NCBI GenBank assembly: GCA_946482625.1
Contig: CAMLSH010000266.1
Span: 1 to 5,757, forward strand
Source of the DNA: an uncultured Opitutaceae bacterium
GTDB taxonomy: Bacteria > Verrucomicrobiota > Verrucomicrobiae > Opitutales > Opitutaceae
DNA: 5,757 nt
Direction of reading: 5' to 3'
The position numbers were made by a program, and so were the translations under genes. Of this stretch, positions 1 through 5,603 are shown piece after piece. Within the stretch, counting starts at the first letter, position 1, and each line of letters opens with the position of its first letter. The notes beneath the pieces were generated by a model that saw only the letters and a program-made list of their open reading frames with translations, was not told where the DNA came from and did no database searches.

Positions 1-11
1 CCTATCAACTC

Positions 12-191
12 ATGAAATCAAGTACCCAAGATAAAGCTGAAGGCACCGCCAAAGACCTCAAAGGCAAAGTCAAGGAAGGCACTGGCAAGCTCGTCGGTAA
101 CGAGCGTCTGGAGGCGGAAGGCCGGGGCGATCAAGTCGAAGGCAAAGCGCAGAAGAAAGTAGGCGACATCAAGAAGGTCTTCGATCGCTGA
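12..191 (+). CDS. CsbD family stress-response protein
   Basis: Encodes a 59-residue, highly hydrophilic protein that reads like the CsbD family along its whole length. It has repeated K/E/G-rich segments such as DKAEGTAKDLKGKVKEGTGK (residues 7-26), then a G-N-E-R-LEAEG stretch and a QVEGKAQKKVGD stretch (41-52). There are no cysteines, no signal peptide and no membrane segment, so it should be cytosolic. The family takes its name from a Bacillus general-stress (SigB-controlled) gene and is widespread in Proteobacteria and Verrucomicrobia. Its molecular function is unknown; it behaves as a small, probably disordered stress protein. The length is normal and the gene is complete. Only 11 bases precede the ATG here, so its promoter and most of its ribosome-binding region lie outside the window. 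It is convergent with the DUF6496 gene. The family call is firm; any role beyond stress is unknown. Confidence 0.9.
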   Translation: MKSSTQDKAEGTAKDLKGKVKEGTGKLVGNERLEAEGRGDQVEGKAQKKVGDIKKVFDR

Positions 192-301
192 GTTATTTGA
201 ATCCTGAATCCCGGATACGCGTTGTGGACGGATGCTCCCCGGACGACCGCTTACCGGCACCGGCGACTCGCCGGCTTTCCAATGAAAGAAGGAGGGGACG
301 C

Positions 302-335
302 GCGCCCCGGCGTTATCGGCTATAACGGCGGGCGC
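302..335 (-). terminator. Probable intrinsic terminator hairpin containing the DUF6496 stop codon
   Basis: An imperfect inverted repeat pairs 302-316 with 322-335 around a 5-nt loop (317-321). It forms about 13 base pairs with one mismatch and one bulged C, and most pairs are G-C. The TAA stop of the DUF6496 gene (313-315) lies inside the stem. Read on the minus strand, the stem is followed by a pyrimidine-rich run (CCCCTCCTTCTTTC) rather than a pure U tract. Read on the + strand, a T5 run occurs at 350-354. The hairpin could therefore stop transcription from the minus-strand genes and perhaps also from csbD. The pairing is seen directly; termination is inferred. Confidence 0.5.
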
Positions 336-654
336 GGGTGCGTGCGGCCTTTTTGGCGCCGCGCGAACGGGCGGGCGATGGTTTTGTTCGGCCGGAACCG
401 ATCGCCTTATCGCGTGAGGCCTTTTTTCGGGTGGCCGACGAAGCCTTGCCTTTGGCGGGCTTGGGGAGCTTCACGCCAGATCGTCGCGCTTCGGAAAGAC
501 CGATCGCGATCGCCTGTTTTTTGGAGCGAACGTTTCCGCTGCCTCGTTTCAGCTTCCGCATGTTTTCCTTCACGAATTCGCCGGCTTGGGTCGTGGGTTT
601 CTTGCCCTGTCGTTTCGCTGCGCGGGCGCGTTTTTTGGTCTGTTTTGTCGGCAT
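313..654 (-). CDS. DUF6496 family small basic protein
   Basis: From the ATG at 654 this encodes 113 residues. Residues 1-65 match the DUF6496 pattern I recognise: MPTKQTKKRARAAKRQGK, then PTTQAGEFVKENM (20-32), then RSKKQAIAIGLSEARRSGVK (43-62). The QAIAIGLSEARRxGVKLP core is the family hallmark. The remaining ~48 residues form a low-complexity K/R/A/S/G tail resembling histone H1-like or nucleoid-associated tails. There is no membrane segment. Function is unknown; the charge suggests nucleic-acid binding (inference). The frame stays open upstream to an ATG at 804, immediately after the stop of the YHS gene. That would add 50 residues with no family resemblance and no clear Shine-Dalgarno sequence, so I prefer 654, where the family normally begins. 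No strong ribosome site precedes 654 either. The gene may be co-transcribed with the upstream YHS gene (150-nt gap) and ends in a hairpin. Confidence 0.82.
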   Translation of the reverse strand: MPTKQTKKRARAAKRQGKKPTTQAGEFVKENMRKLKRGSGNVRSKKQAIAIGLSEARRSGVKLPKPAKGKASSATRKKASRDKAIGSGRTKPSPARSRGAKKAARTRARRYSR

Positions 655-804
655 GAGTTTTTCGGGGACGTAGGCGGTTTGATGGAAAAATGAGCTGGCG
701 ACCGCTGAACGTGTTTTCCATGCGGCGTCAGGACGGGTCACGAAGTCGTCTTTGAATTTCTTTTCGGCAGGAAAAACGAAGGGGACTCGGTTGTGTGGTT
801 TCAT

Positions 805-1593
805 TTACGCAGTGGCCCACATGATCCCAGCCATCGCCGCCATCCCGAGGTCCTCGGTTAGGGCGACGGTGGAAAGCGGGACTTTCAGCACCGTGCCCAT
901 GCAGGCGCAGTGGAGGTCGAGTCCCTTTCGCAACGCGCGAACGACGCCGAGCGTACCGAAAAGCATGACCGCGATGGTTGCTCCGTAAACGACCGGCAGG
1001 TTCCACGCCGCCAGATACCCAAGGCCGAGGGAAAGTTCGATGAATGGATAGATGTAGGTGTAAGGGCGGAAAGGTTTGGCGAGGAGATCGTACATCTGGA
1101 ACCCGTCGGCGAAGCCGCGCAGGTCGAACAGCTTGAACATCGAGAAGATCACTAGAAAAAGCCCCATGAAATCGTGCATGCCGGAACGCATGTCACGGAG
1201 GCCCGGATACGCATTCTGTTTCGCCCATGCGGACGCCAGGCTAAGTCCGATCACGATCAACAGCGGGATGTAGTTGGTCCACGATCCGGCGGGATTCGTT
1301 CGATGAGCGGGATTCTTCCGGTTGTTTTCCGCCGACGCCGGAGAAGAACCTGTCGCCGGACGGGAAGGCGAAAGTTCTGAGCCGGCGGACGGCGGTTGCT
1401 CGCGGATGTAGTCCTCTGGAGCCGCAAGGAATCGGGCCCGACAGGATTCGCTGCAGAAGTGAAAGATACGTCCGTCGTACCCGGCGCCCAACGTGCCGCG
1501 TGGATCGACGGTCATGCCGCAGACGGGATCGGTCATCAGTTCGTCGGCACTGGTCGCCGGCGGCGGAGTAGGAATGTGGCGTTCCGTTTTCAA
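805..1593 (-). CDS. YHS domain fused to MauE/DoxX-like membrane protein
   Basis: Encodes 262 residues. A YHS domain occupies residues ~20-63: DPVCGMTVD (22-30) with C25, and FHFCSESC (44-51) with C47 and C51, the Cys pattern seen in metal-binding YHS domains of copper ATPases. A Pro/Ser/Asn-rich linker (~64-104) leads to a membrane domain with about five helices (near 108-123, 141-157, 179-197, 200-218, 246-261). That part carries YPFIELSLGLGYL (182-194) and H-C-A-C-M-G-T (228-234) followed by VPLSTVALTEDLGM, typical of MauE/DoxX-type redox-associated membrane proteins that are often fused to heavy-metal-associated domains. I infer an inner-membrane protein that handles copper or another soft metal, or thiol redox, through C229/C231. 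The start is a TTG at 1593, chosen because GAGG lies 6 nt upstream; an ATG at codon 20 (1536) abuts the YHS domain and lacks a good site. An upstream ORF overlaps by 4 nt (TTGA). Confidence 0.85.
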   Translation of the reverse strand: MKTERHIPTPPPATSADELMTDPVCGMTVDPRGTLGAGYDGRIFHFCSESCRARFLAAPEDYIREQPPSAGSELSPSRPATGSSPASAENNRKNPAHRTNPAGSWTNYIPLLIVIGLSLASAWAKQNAYPGLRDMRSGMHDFMGLFLVIFSMFKLFDLRGFADGFQMYDLLAKPFRPYTYIYPFIELSLGLGYLAAWNLPVVYGATIAVMLFGTLGVVRALRKGLDLHCACMGTVLKVPLSTVALTEDLGMAAMAGIMWATA

Positions 1594-1889
1594 GTAAGGC
1601 CTCGGTTAAGGGACGTTGCTCGCTGCCAACTTGCTCGCGGGGAGGATATTTCGCCATCGAGGGTTTGCCCCATCGAAGCATCGGATTTTGAGCGGACGTG
1701 GACTACCGCTGACACCGAATGCTTGGCCGGTTTGACGCGACGCGGTTCGGCATCGTCAGTGCTTGCGATGAGGACGAGAAACGCCTGGAGCGAAGTTTCA
1801 GCTGTTGTCGCCTTGCGGCCGGGGCGGGCGCGCGAGGCGGGGTCCAATACCACCGATTTTTGAATACGTGGCGCAGGCTTCTTTCCCAT
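1590..1889 (-). CDS. Doubtful hypothetical protein, 99 codons
   Basis: An open frame from ATG 1889 to TGA 1590 encodes a Ser/Arg/Ala/Pro-rich protein beginning MGKKPAPRIQKSVVLDP. I do not recognise it. It has one short hydrophobic patch (SLQAFLVLIAST, residues ~33-44) but no motif, no signal peptide and no cysteine. Two things favour it: it fills an otherwise empty ~294-base gap, and its stop overlaps the TTG start of the YHS gene in a TTGA arrangement typical of translationally coupled genes. Two things count against it: no clear Shine-Dalgarno sequence, and an ATG that overlaps head-to-head (CATG) with the start of the DUF1810 gene on the other strand, leaving no room for separate promoters. 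Third-position GC looks moderately high at first and weakens towards the 3' end. It may simply be a leader region of the YHS gene. Confidence 0.3.
   Translation of the reverse strand: MGKKPAPRIQKSVVLDPASRARPGRKATTAETSLQAFLVLIASTDDAEPRRVKPAKHSVSAVVHVRSKSDASMGQTLDGEISSPRASWQRATSLNRGLT
1600..1603 (-). promoter_or_regulatory. Shine-Dalgarno GAGG for the TTG start at 1593
   Basis: On the minus strand GAGG is followed by six bases (CCTTAC) and then the TTG at 1593-1591. This is the clearest ribosome-binding site I found in the window. It decides in favour of the non-ATG start of the YHS-MauE gene over the internal ATG at codon 20. Confidence 0.55.
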
Positions 1890-2367
1890 GTCGCTCGATC
1901 GTTTCAAAGCCGCGCAAGACGACCCACGCGCTGGAATCGCTACGGCGCTCGCGGAGCTTCGCGCGGGACGGAAAACAAGTCACTGGATCTGGTACGTCTT
2001 TCCACAGCTTTCCAGCCTGGGTCGCTCTCTGACGGCGCAGTTTTATGGGATAAAAGATCTCGAGGAAGCCTGCGCCTATTTGCGTCAGCCAGTGTTGTGC
2101 GAGCGTCTGGCGGAGGCCGCCGAGGTGGTGGCCGAGCGGCTCGAAGAGTGTGTCGCACTCGAGGCGCTCATGGGGAGTGCGACCGACGGGTTCAAACTTG
2201 TCTCGAGCATGACGCTCTTCGAGGTCGCGGCGTTGTTCCTGACCGCGCGTGAAGCAACTCCGGAATTTTCCCGCGTGCTGGCGGCCTGCAAACGGGTTCT
2301 CGCGGCAACGGAACTTCGAGGTGTGCCCCGTTGCGAACAAACGCTGGCCGCATGCGATCAGGAGTAA
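1888..2367 (+). CDS. DUF1810 family protein
   Basis: Encodes 159 residues that match the DUF1810 family from end to end. It opens with a short helix (LDRFKAAQDD), then ALAELRAGRKTSHWIWYVFPQ, in which SHWIWYVFPQ (31-40) is the family signature. Next come G45-x-S47, QFYGI (51-55), EACAYLRQPVLCERL (60-74) and D100 with K103 and SSMTLF (106-111). It is soluble, with no signal peptide or membrane segment, and its length is typical for the family. The biochemical function is not established; older annotations such as 'calpastatin' are misleading. The ATG at 1888 fits the usual family N-terminus, although no clear Shine-Dalgarno sequence precedes it. The gene stands alone on its strand and converges on the hydroxylase-hemolysin III gene, with 40 bases between the stops. 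The family call is firm; the role is unknown. Confidence 0.9.
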   Translation: MSLDRFKAAQDDPRAGIATALAELRAGRKTSHWIWYVFPQLSSLGRSLTAQFYGIKDLEEACAYLRQPVLCERLAEAAEVVAERLEECVALEALMGSATDGFKLVSSMTLFEVAALFLTAREATPEFSRVLAACKRVLAATELRGVPRCEQTLAACDQE

Positions 2368-2407
2368 CGGGCCGTGGAGACGTGGCTTCCGGTGACCGCG
2401 GCGCGAA

Positions 2408-3958
2408 CTACGCGTTGGTCCTTGGCAGAAGAAAAAGCAGGACGGCGAGAAAGTGGCAGGTGCTGCCGCCGAGCACGAAGGCGTGCCAGACGGCGTGGTG
2501 ATAGCGCAGCTGGTGCCATTGATAGAAAACGACGCCGACGGTGTAGCAGAGACCGCCCGCGAGGAGCAGCCAGAGTCCGCCGGCAGGAACGTTTGCGACC
2601 AGCGGTTTGGCGGCCACCACAATCAACCAACCGACAAAGATGTACGCGATCGTCGTCGCCAGCCGGTAGCGTGTCCCGAAGAAGAGCTGAAAGACCGCAC
2701 CCGCTCCGCATAGTCCCCACACCACGCCGAAGAGCGACCATCCCCAAGGTCCGCGGAGATTGGTGAGGAGAAACGGGGTGTACGTGCCCGCGATCAGGAG
2801 GAAGATCGCGGCGTGGTCGAGTTTTTGGAAAAGCAATTTCCCGCGCTCACGACGTTGCGTGTGATAGAGCGTGGAGATCGCGTAGAGCATGAGCAGCGTG
2901 ATGCCGAAGACGGTAAAACTCACCACATGCCAGGCGTCGCCACGTAAGCTGGAGAATACGATGAGTAAGGTGAGTCCGGCGACGCTGAGGGCAAAGCCGA
3001 CGCCGTGCGTGACCCAGTTGGCGATCTCTTCGCCTCGCGAATACTCCCGCACAGCCGGAGCGACGGGCAGCGGGTCGGTGGACAGCTCCCGTGCGGCAGT
3101 TTCGGTGGCCGCGGCGTTGCGACGTCTTTGGACCACGCGTTCGGCCCAGGCATCCAGAAAACGAATAACGCCGCGCGGGTTTGGACTGCGAAATTTATCC
3201 GGCGCCCATTCTTCTCCTTGCGCGTAGCTTGTCTGGGGGATCACGCACGTACCGAAAACCCAGTCCGCCAACGGAAGGCCGAAGAAGCCGGAGATGGATT
3301 CGTTGCAGTCGGTCACCGCGTGATGGCGAAGGTGGAAGCCATAGACCGGCCGCCAATAGCGGCCCCAGCGTGGGTGCTCGATGAGGGGCGCCCATTTTTC
3401 AAAGGGCCAGTGGTTGATGGCGTGGAGGATTTCGTAGAGCGCGAGCGAGACCGCGAGCGCAGCGAACCCGGAGAAGAACCAGGGGAAGGACGGGAACAGC
3501 CATTGCAGGCATGCGAGGAGCGGCGAGAGGACGAGCGCGAAAACCGCCAGCGAATACCAGGGAAAGAAAGATGCCTCGCCCTGCTCGGGCTCCACGATGG
3601 GAAACTTATTTTCGATAAACAGAATCCCGCGTCCGTCGCGGGTTTGTTTCCGCGCGATATGAGTGAGCGCATGATGCAAGGTGTGTTGCCGGTAAAGCCG
3701 CCGCAGGAACGGAACCGCCGGCATGTGCAAAACGTATCGATGGAAAAAGTACTCCAGAAAGCAGTTGACCACGCTGACGATCAGAAAAGCCACGCCCGCG
3801 GCCCAGATCGGGGCGAGAAATTGCTGTGTCCAGATGGATGGCGCGAACAACCGCAACGCCGCGAGCAGCCCGGCGAGCGTGGCGAGCACAGTGAGCACGA
3901 ACAGGGGCAGGGAAAATTCCTCGTGCTCCGCGTGCGGTTGAGTGGATGGAGGAGTCAT
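2408..3958 (-). CDS. Fatty acid hydroxylase/sterol desaturase domain fused to hemolysin III (PAQR/CREST) domain
   Basis: Encodes 516 residues in two membrane domains. Residues ~18-275 form a fatty acid hydroxylase/sterol desaturase-type di-iron domain. Its His boxes are HRYVLH (73-78), HTLHH plus H100 (92-100), HAINH (179-183) and HLRHH (209-213), set between hydrophobic segments (~15-35, 50-70, 133-155, 158-178). A charged linker (~276-305) follows. Residues ~306-513 form a full hemolysin III domain: YSRGEEIANWVTHGVG (306-321), STLYHT (362-367), KLDH (379-382), AGTYTPF (390-396) and WHAFVLGGSTCHF (491-503). It has about seven helices and the His/Asp/Ser positions typical of the zinc-dependent CREST/PAQR superfamily. 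Each family is normally a separate protein of about half this length. I infer a membrane-lipid modifying enzyme combining O2-dependent hydroxylation with amide or ester hydrolysis; a ceramide-type substrate would suit both halves but is unproven. A weak GAAG lies 5 nt before the ATG. A frameshift artefact is unlikely because the frame is continuous with a natural linker. Confidence 0.9.
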   Translation of the reverse strand: MTPPSTQPHAEHEEFSLPLFVLTVLATLAGLLAALRLFAPSIWTQQFLAPIWAAGVAFLIVSVVNCFLEYFFHRYVLHMPAVPFLRRLYRQHTLHHALTHIARKQTRDGRGILFIENKFPIVEPEQGEASFFPWYSLAVFALVLSPLLACLQWLFPSFPWFFSGFAALAVSLALYEILHAINHWPFEKWAPLIEHPRWGRYWRPVYGFHLRHHAVTDCNESISGFFGLPLADWVFGTCVIPQTSYAQGEEWAPDKFRSPNPRGVIRFLDAWAERVVQRRRNAAATETAARELSTDPLPVAPAVREYSRGEEIANWVTHGVGFALSVAGLTLLIVFSSLRGDAWHVVSFTVFGITLLMLYAISTLYHTQRRERGKLLFQKLDHAAIFLLIAGTYTPFLLTNLRGPWGWSLFGVVWGLCGAGAVFQLFFGTRYRLATTIAYIFVGWLIVVAAKPLVANVPAGGLWLLLAGGLCYTVGVVFYQWHQLRYHHAVWHAFVLGGSTCHFLAVLLFLLPRTNA

Positions 3959-4026
3959 AGTGTCTTCGACGGACGTTGAGGTTCACCGCGGGCAGCGTTC
4001 TCCAGCCCGTTGCCGGGAGCGCGGGA

Positions 4027-4055
4027 AGCATAGTCCTTCGCAGAGCGCTCGCAAA
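4027..4055 (-). promoter_or_regulatory. Candidate weak promoter upstream of the hydroxylase-hemolysin III gene
   Basis: On the minus strand TTTGCG (4055-4050) and TATGCT (4032-4027) are separated by exactly 17 bases. They match the sigma70-type boxes at 3 of 6 and 4 of 6 positions. Transcription would start near 4020, about 60 bases before the ATG at 3958. The -35 box lies in the left arm of the 4045-4078 palindrome, so that palindrome could affect access. Matches of this quality occur by chance in any sequence, and the organism's own promoter consensus is unknown. Confidence 0.2.
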
Positions 4056-4078
4056 CGGCGAGGCCGGTTTGCGAGCGC
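4045..4078. repeat. Perfect 12-bp inverted repeat with 10-nt loop
   Basis: GCGCTCGCAAAC (4045-4056) and GTTTGCGAGCGC (4067-4078) are exact reverse complements around a 10-nt spacer. The element sits in the 166-base gap between the end of the membrane-protein gene (4125) and the start of the hydroxylase gene (3958), all minus strand. Neither side has a T run, so it is not a classical intrinsic terminator. It could be a terminator for the upstream gene, a repetitive extragenic palindrome, or an operator for the downstream gene. The palindrome is seen directly; its role is open. Confidence 0.6.
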
Positions 4079-4097
4079 GGAATGCGATGCGCAGGGG

Positions 4098-4112
4098 CCT
4101 GACTGCGTCAGG
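4098..4112. repeat. Short hairpin downstream of the membrane-protein gene
   Basis: CCTGAC (4098-4103) pairs with GTCAGG (4107-4112) around a TGC loop, and outer GGG/CCT pairs could extend it past one G-G mismatch. It lies 12 bases beyond the stop of the 4125-4790 gene, where a terminator would be expected. On the minus strand it is not followed by a U tract. Together with the 4045-4078 palindrome it gives two hairpins in tandem between the two genes, so they are probably separate transcription units (inference). Confidence 0.4.
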
Positions 4113-4124
4113 GCCTGTGTTCGT

Positions 4125-4790
4125 TTAACGCTGCACGCCGCGGCGCGAAGGGCGTGGCGGGTTGGGTACGACGTCAGCGGGAGATCGGATCGCTGAATCG
4201 GAAATGCGGTCGACCGATCCGTCGAAAACGGAGCCGAGATAGGTCACGAAAAGAATCCACGCAAAGCAGGCGTAGGCGAAAATCTCTGTCCACGGAGATT
4301 CGATGCCGAGGATGGTTCCTGGCAGGTTCAGTGCTTCGGCTGCGTAGCGAAACAGGAAAAGTTCGCCGACAAAAAGCAGGGCGTACGTGGTTGAGAAAAG
4401 AATCGGCCATTTCGGCCAGCGCAATGGCCGCATGAATGTCCGCACCGCCCACGTGTGATCGCAGGCGGCGGCGCCGATGCCCATCACCGATACGAAAAGG
4501 AGCGCGGCAAAGAACCAGGAGACCACGTCCGGAGTTTTCTCCTGAAGCTCCCGAAGGTGTGGGAAAAACAAAACGAGCGCCGCACAGATTCCGGGGGTGA
4601 GCGGCCAGGCGGTGCGACTCCATGGCTTGAAGGCGTGGGAGAGATGGCGCGCGCCGAACACGACCGCTTCGTTGATTGTGAACTGCTGGGCGGATCTGAG
4701 TCCGTGCGCGTAGCCGTAGGCTTGCGCGAAAAAGAAGAGGCTGAACTGGGTGCCGATCTCGAATGCGGTCATACCGGGGGCATCGCTCAT
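4125..4790 (-). CDS. Multi-pass membrane protein of unknown function
   Basis: Encodes 221 residues. I do not recognise the family. Hydrophobic segments lie near residues 62-78, 89-110, 127-149 and 166-188, with a weaker aromatic-rich stretch at 12-28 (FSLFFFAQAYGYAHG). Four or five membrane helices are therefore likely. Charged or polar features between them include HLRELQEKTPD (78-88) and RPLRWPKWP (121-129). The C-terminal ~30 residues are polar and Pro/Arg-rich and probably face the cytoplasm. There is no cleavable signal peptide, no metal-binding Cys/His cluster and no obvious catalytic motif, so I assign no function. The ATG at 4790 has no strong Shine-Dalgarno sequence; an alternative ATG at codon 7 (4772) is no better. 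It follows the NYN gene on the same strand after 87 bases, so the two may be co-transcribed, and two hairpins follow its stop. Confidence 0.7.
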   Translation of the reverse strand: MSDAPGMTAFEIGTQFSLFFFAQAYGYAHGLRSAQQFTINEAVVFGARHLSHAFKPWSRTAWPLTPGICAALVLFFPHLRELQEKTPDVVSWFFAALLFVSVMGIGAAACDHTWAVRTFMRPLRWPKWPILFSTTYALLFVGELFLFRYAAEALNLPGTILGIESPWTEIFAYACFAWILFVTYLGSVFDGSVDRISDSAIRSPADVVPNPPRPSRRGVQR

Positions 4791-4877
4791 ATAAACGGGG
4801 CTGGAGCTGGAGTGAGGGCGAACAGGGAGACTTTGGAGTTTCTGGCAGGCTGAATGCAGTTGGAAGGATCGGTCGTG

Positions 4878-5603
4878 TTACTTCGCGCGTACCCAGTAGG
4901 TGGTGACGTTGGCGTTCTGGGTTTTCTTCATCTCGAAACGGTCAATGGCAGCGAAGAGACCGCTCAGTTTGGCGAATCCGTAATTCCGCGAATCGAAGGA
5001 GCCTTGATTTTGGATGTGGGCGCCGACGCGTCCGAGCGCGGCCCAGCCGTCTTCGCCTTCGACGGCTTCGACGGCGTTGCGCAGGAGGCTCATGAGTTTC
5101 GTGTCACGTTTGAGGTGATCGCTGGCGGCGGCGGTGTCTTTGCGCACTTCTTTGGCTTTCCTGTCGTCGTCGAGATAGAGGAAGCGGGTGCAGCTGGCGA
5201 CGAATGGAGCGGGCGCGTTTTTGCCGCCGAAGCCGATGACTTGTTTGCCATCGGCGCGGAGGCGGAGGATGAGTGGAGTGAAGTCGCAGTCGGAAGAAAC
5301 CAGGCAGAACGTGCCGACGTTTTTCGTGTAGAGGATGTCCATCGCTTCGATCAGCAGCGCCATGTCGGAGGCGTTTTTGCCTTTGATGAGATCGAAGTGC
5401 TGGACGGGCTGGATGGCGTAGTCGTGGAGCACTTTTTCCCAACCCGAGAGTTCGGGCTTCTTCCAGTTGCCGTAAGCGCGGCGGATGTTGACGACGCCGT
5501 AGGTGGCGAGTTCGGCGATGATGAAGTCGATCTTCGCGGCGGGCGCGTTATCCGCGTCGATGAGGAGGGCGATGCTTTCGCTGGAGGAGGGTAGATTGCT
5601 CAT
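4878..5603 (-). CDS. NYN domain (LabA/DUF88-like) protein with C-terminal OST-HTH/LOTUS domain
   Basis: Encodes 241 residues. Residues ~9-148 form a NYN (PIN-like) nuclease domain: ALLIDADN (12-19) with D16 and D18, KGKNASDMAL (74-83) with D80, and LVSSDCDF (101-108) with D105 and D107, followed by LRADGKQVIGFG (115-126). These acidic residues are the expected Mg2+-binding active-site set, and all are present. A charged linker (148-168) leads to a winged-helix OST-HTH/LOTUS domain (~165-238), recognisable by LLRNAVEAV, then YGFAKLSGLF (208-217) and a final YWVRA strand. The family is linked to RNA cleavage or processing, and LOTUS domains bind RNA; a cytosolic ribonuclease is the natural inference, with unknown substrate. 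Length and architecture are normal for bacterial NYN-LOTUS proteins. The ATG at 5603 fits the domain start, although no Shine-Dalgarno sequence is visible. It is first in a possible two-gene unit with the membrane protein 87 bases downstream. Confidence 0.93.
   Translation of the reverse strand: MSNLPSSSESIALLIDADNAPAAKIDFIIAELATYGVVNIRRAYGNWKKPELSGWEKVLHDYAIQPVQHFDLIKGKNASDMALLIEAMDILYTKNVGTFCLVSSDCDFTPLILRLRADGKQVIGFGGKNAPAPFVASCTRFLYLDDDRKAKEVRKDTAAASDHLKRDTKLMSLLRNAVEAVEGEDGWAALGRVGAHIQNQGSFDSRNYGFAKLSGLFAAIDRFEMKKTQNANVTTYWVRAK

Noticed and set aside
260..274. Hairpin CCGGCG-act-CGCCGG downstream of csbD followed by CTTTCC, considered as the csbD terminator.
   Set aside because: A six-pair stem with only three following T residues, 69 bases after the stop, is too weak in GC-rich sequence to call.
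1241..1681. A 146-codon minus-strand open frame overlapping the YHS gene in another frame.
   Set aside because: The overlapping frame with the YHS cysteines is the real one; this one is Arg-rich without motifs and is a frame shadow.
1396..1863. A 155-codon + strand open frame across the YHS start and the upstream gap.
   Set aside because: It overlaps the YHS domain coding sequence in antisense and resembles no family.
3005..3979. A 324-codon + strand open frame opposite the hydroxylase-hemolysin III gene.
   Set aside because: It is antisense to a gene with clear His boxes and hemolysin III motifs. Its product is a charged Arg/Glu/Gly-rich string with no domain, as expected from the complement of GC-rich coding sequence.
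4854..5594. A 246-codon + strand open frame opposite the NYN gene, rich in Val/Glu/Gly/Asp.
   Set aside because: The opposite strand carries an intact NYN-LOTUS protein. This frame is its shadow and shows no recognisable motif.
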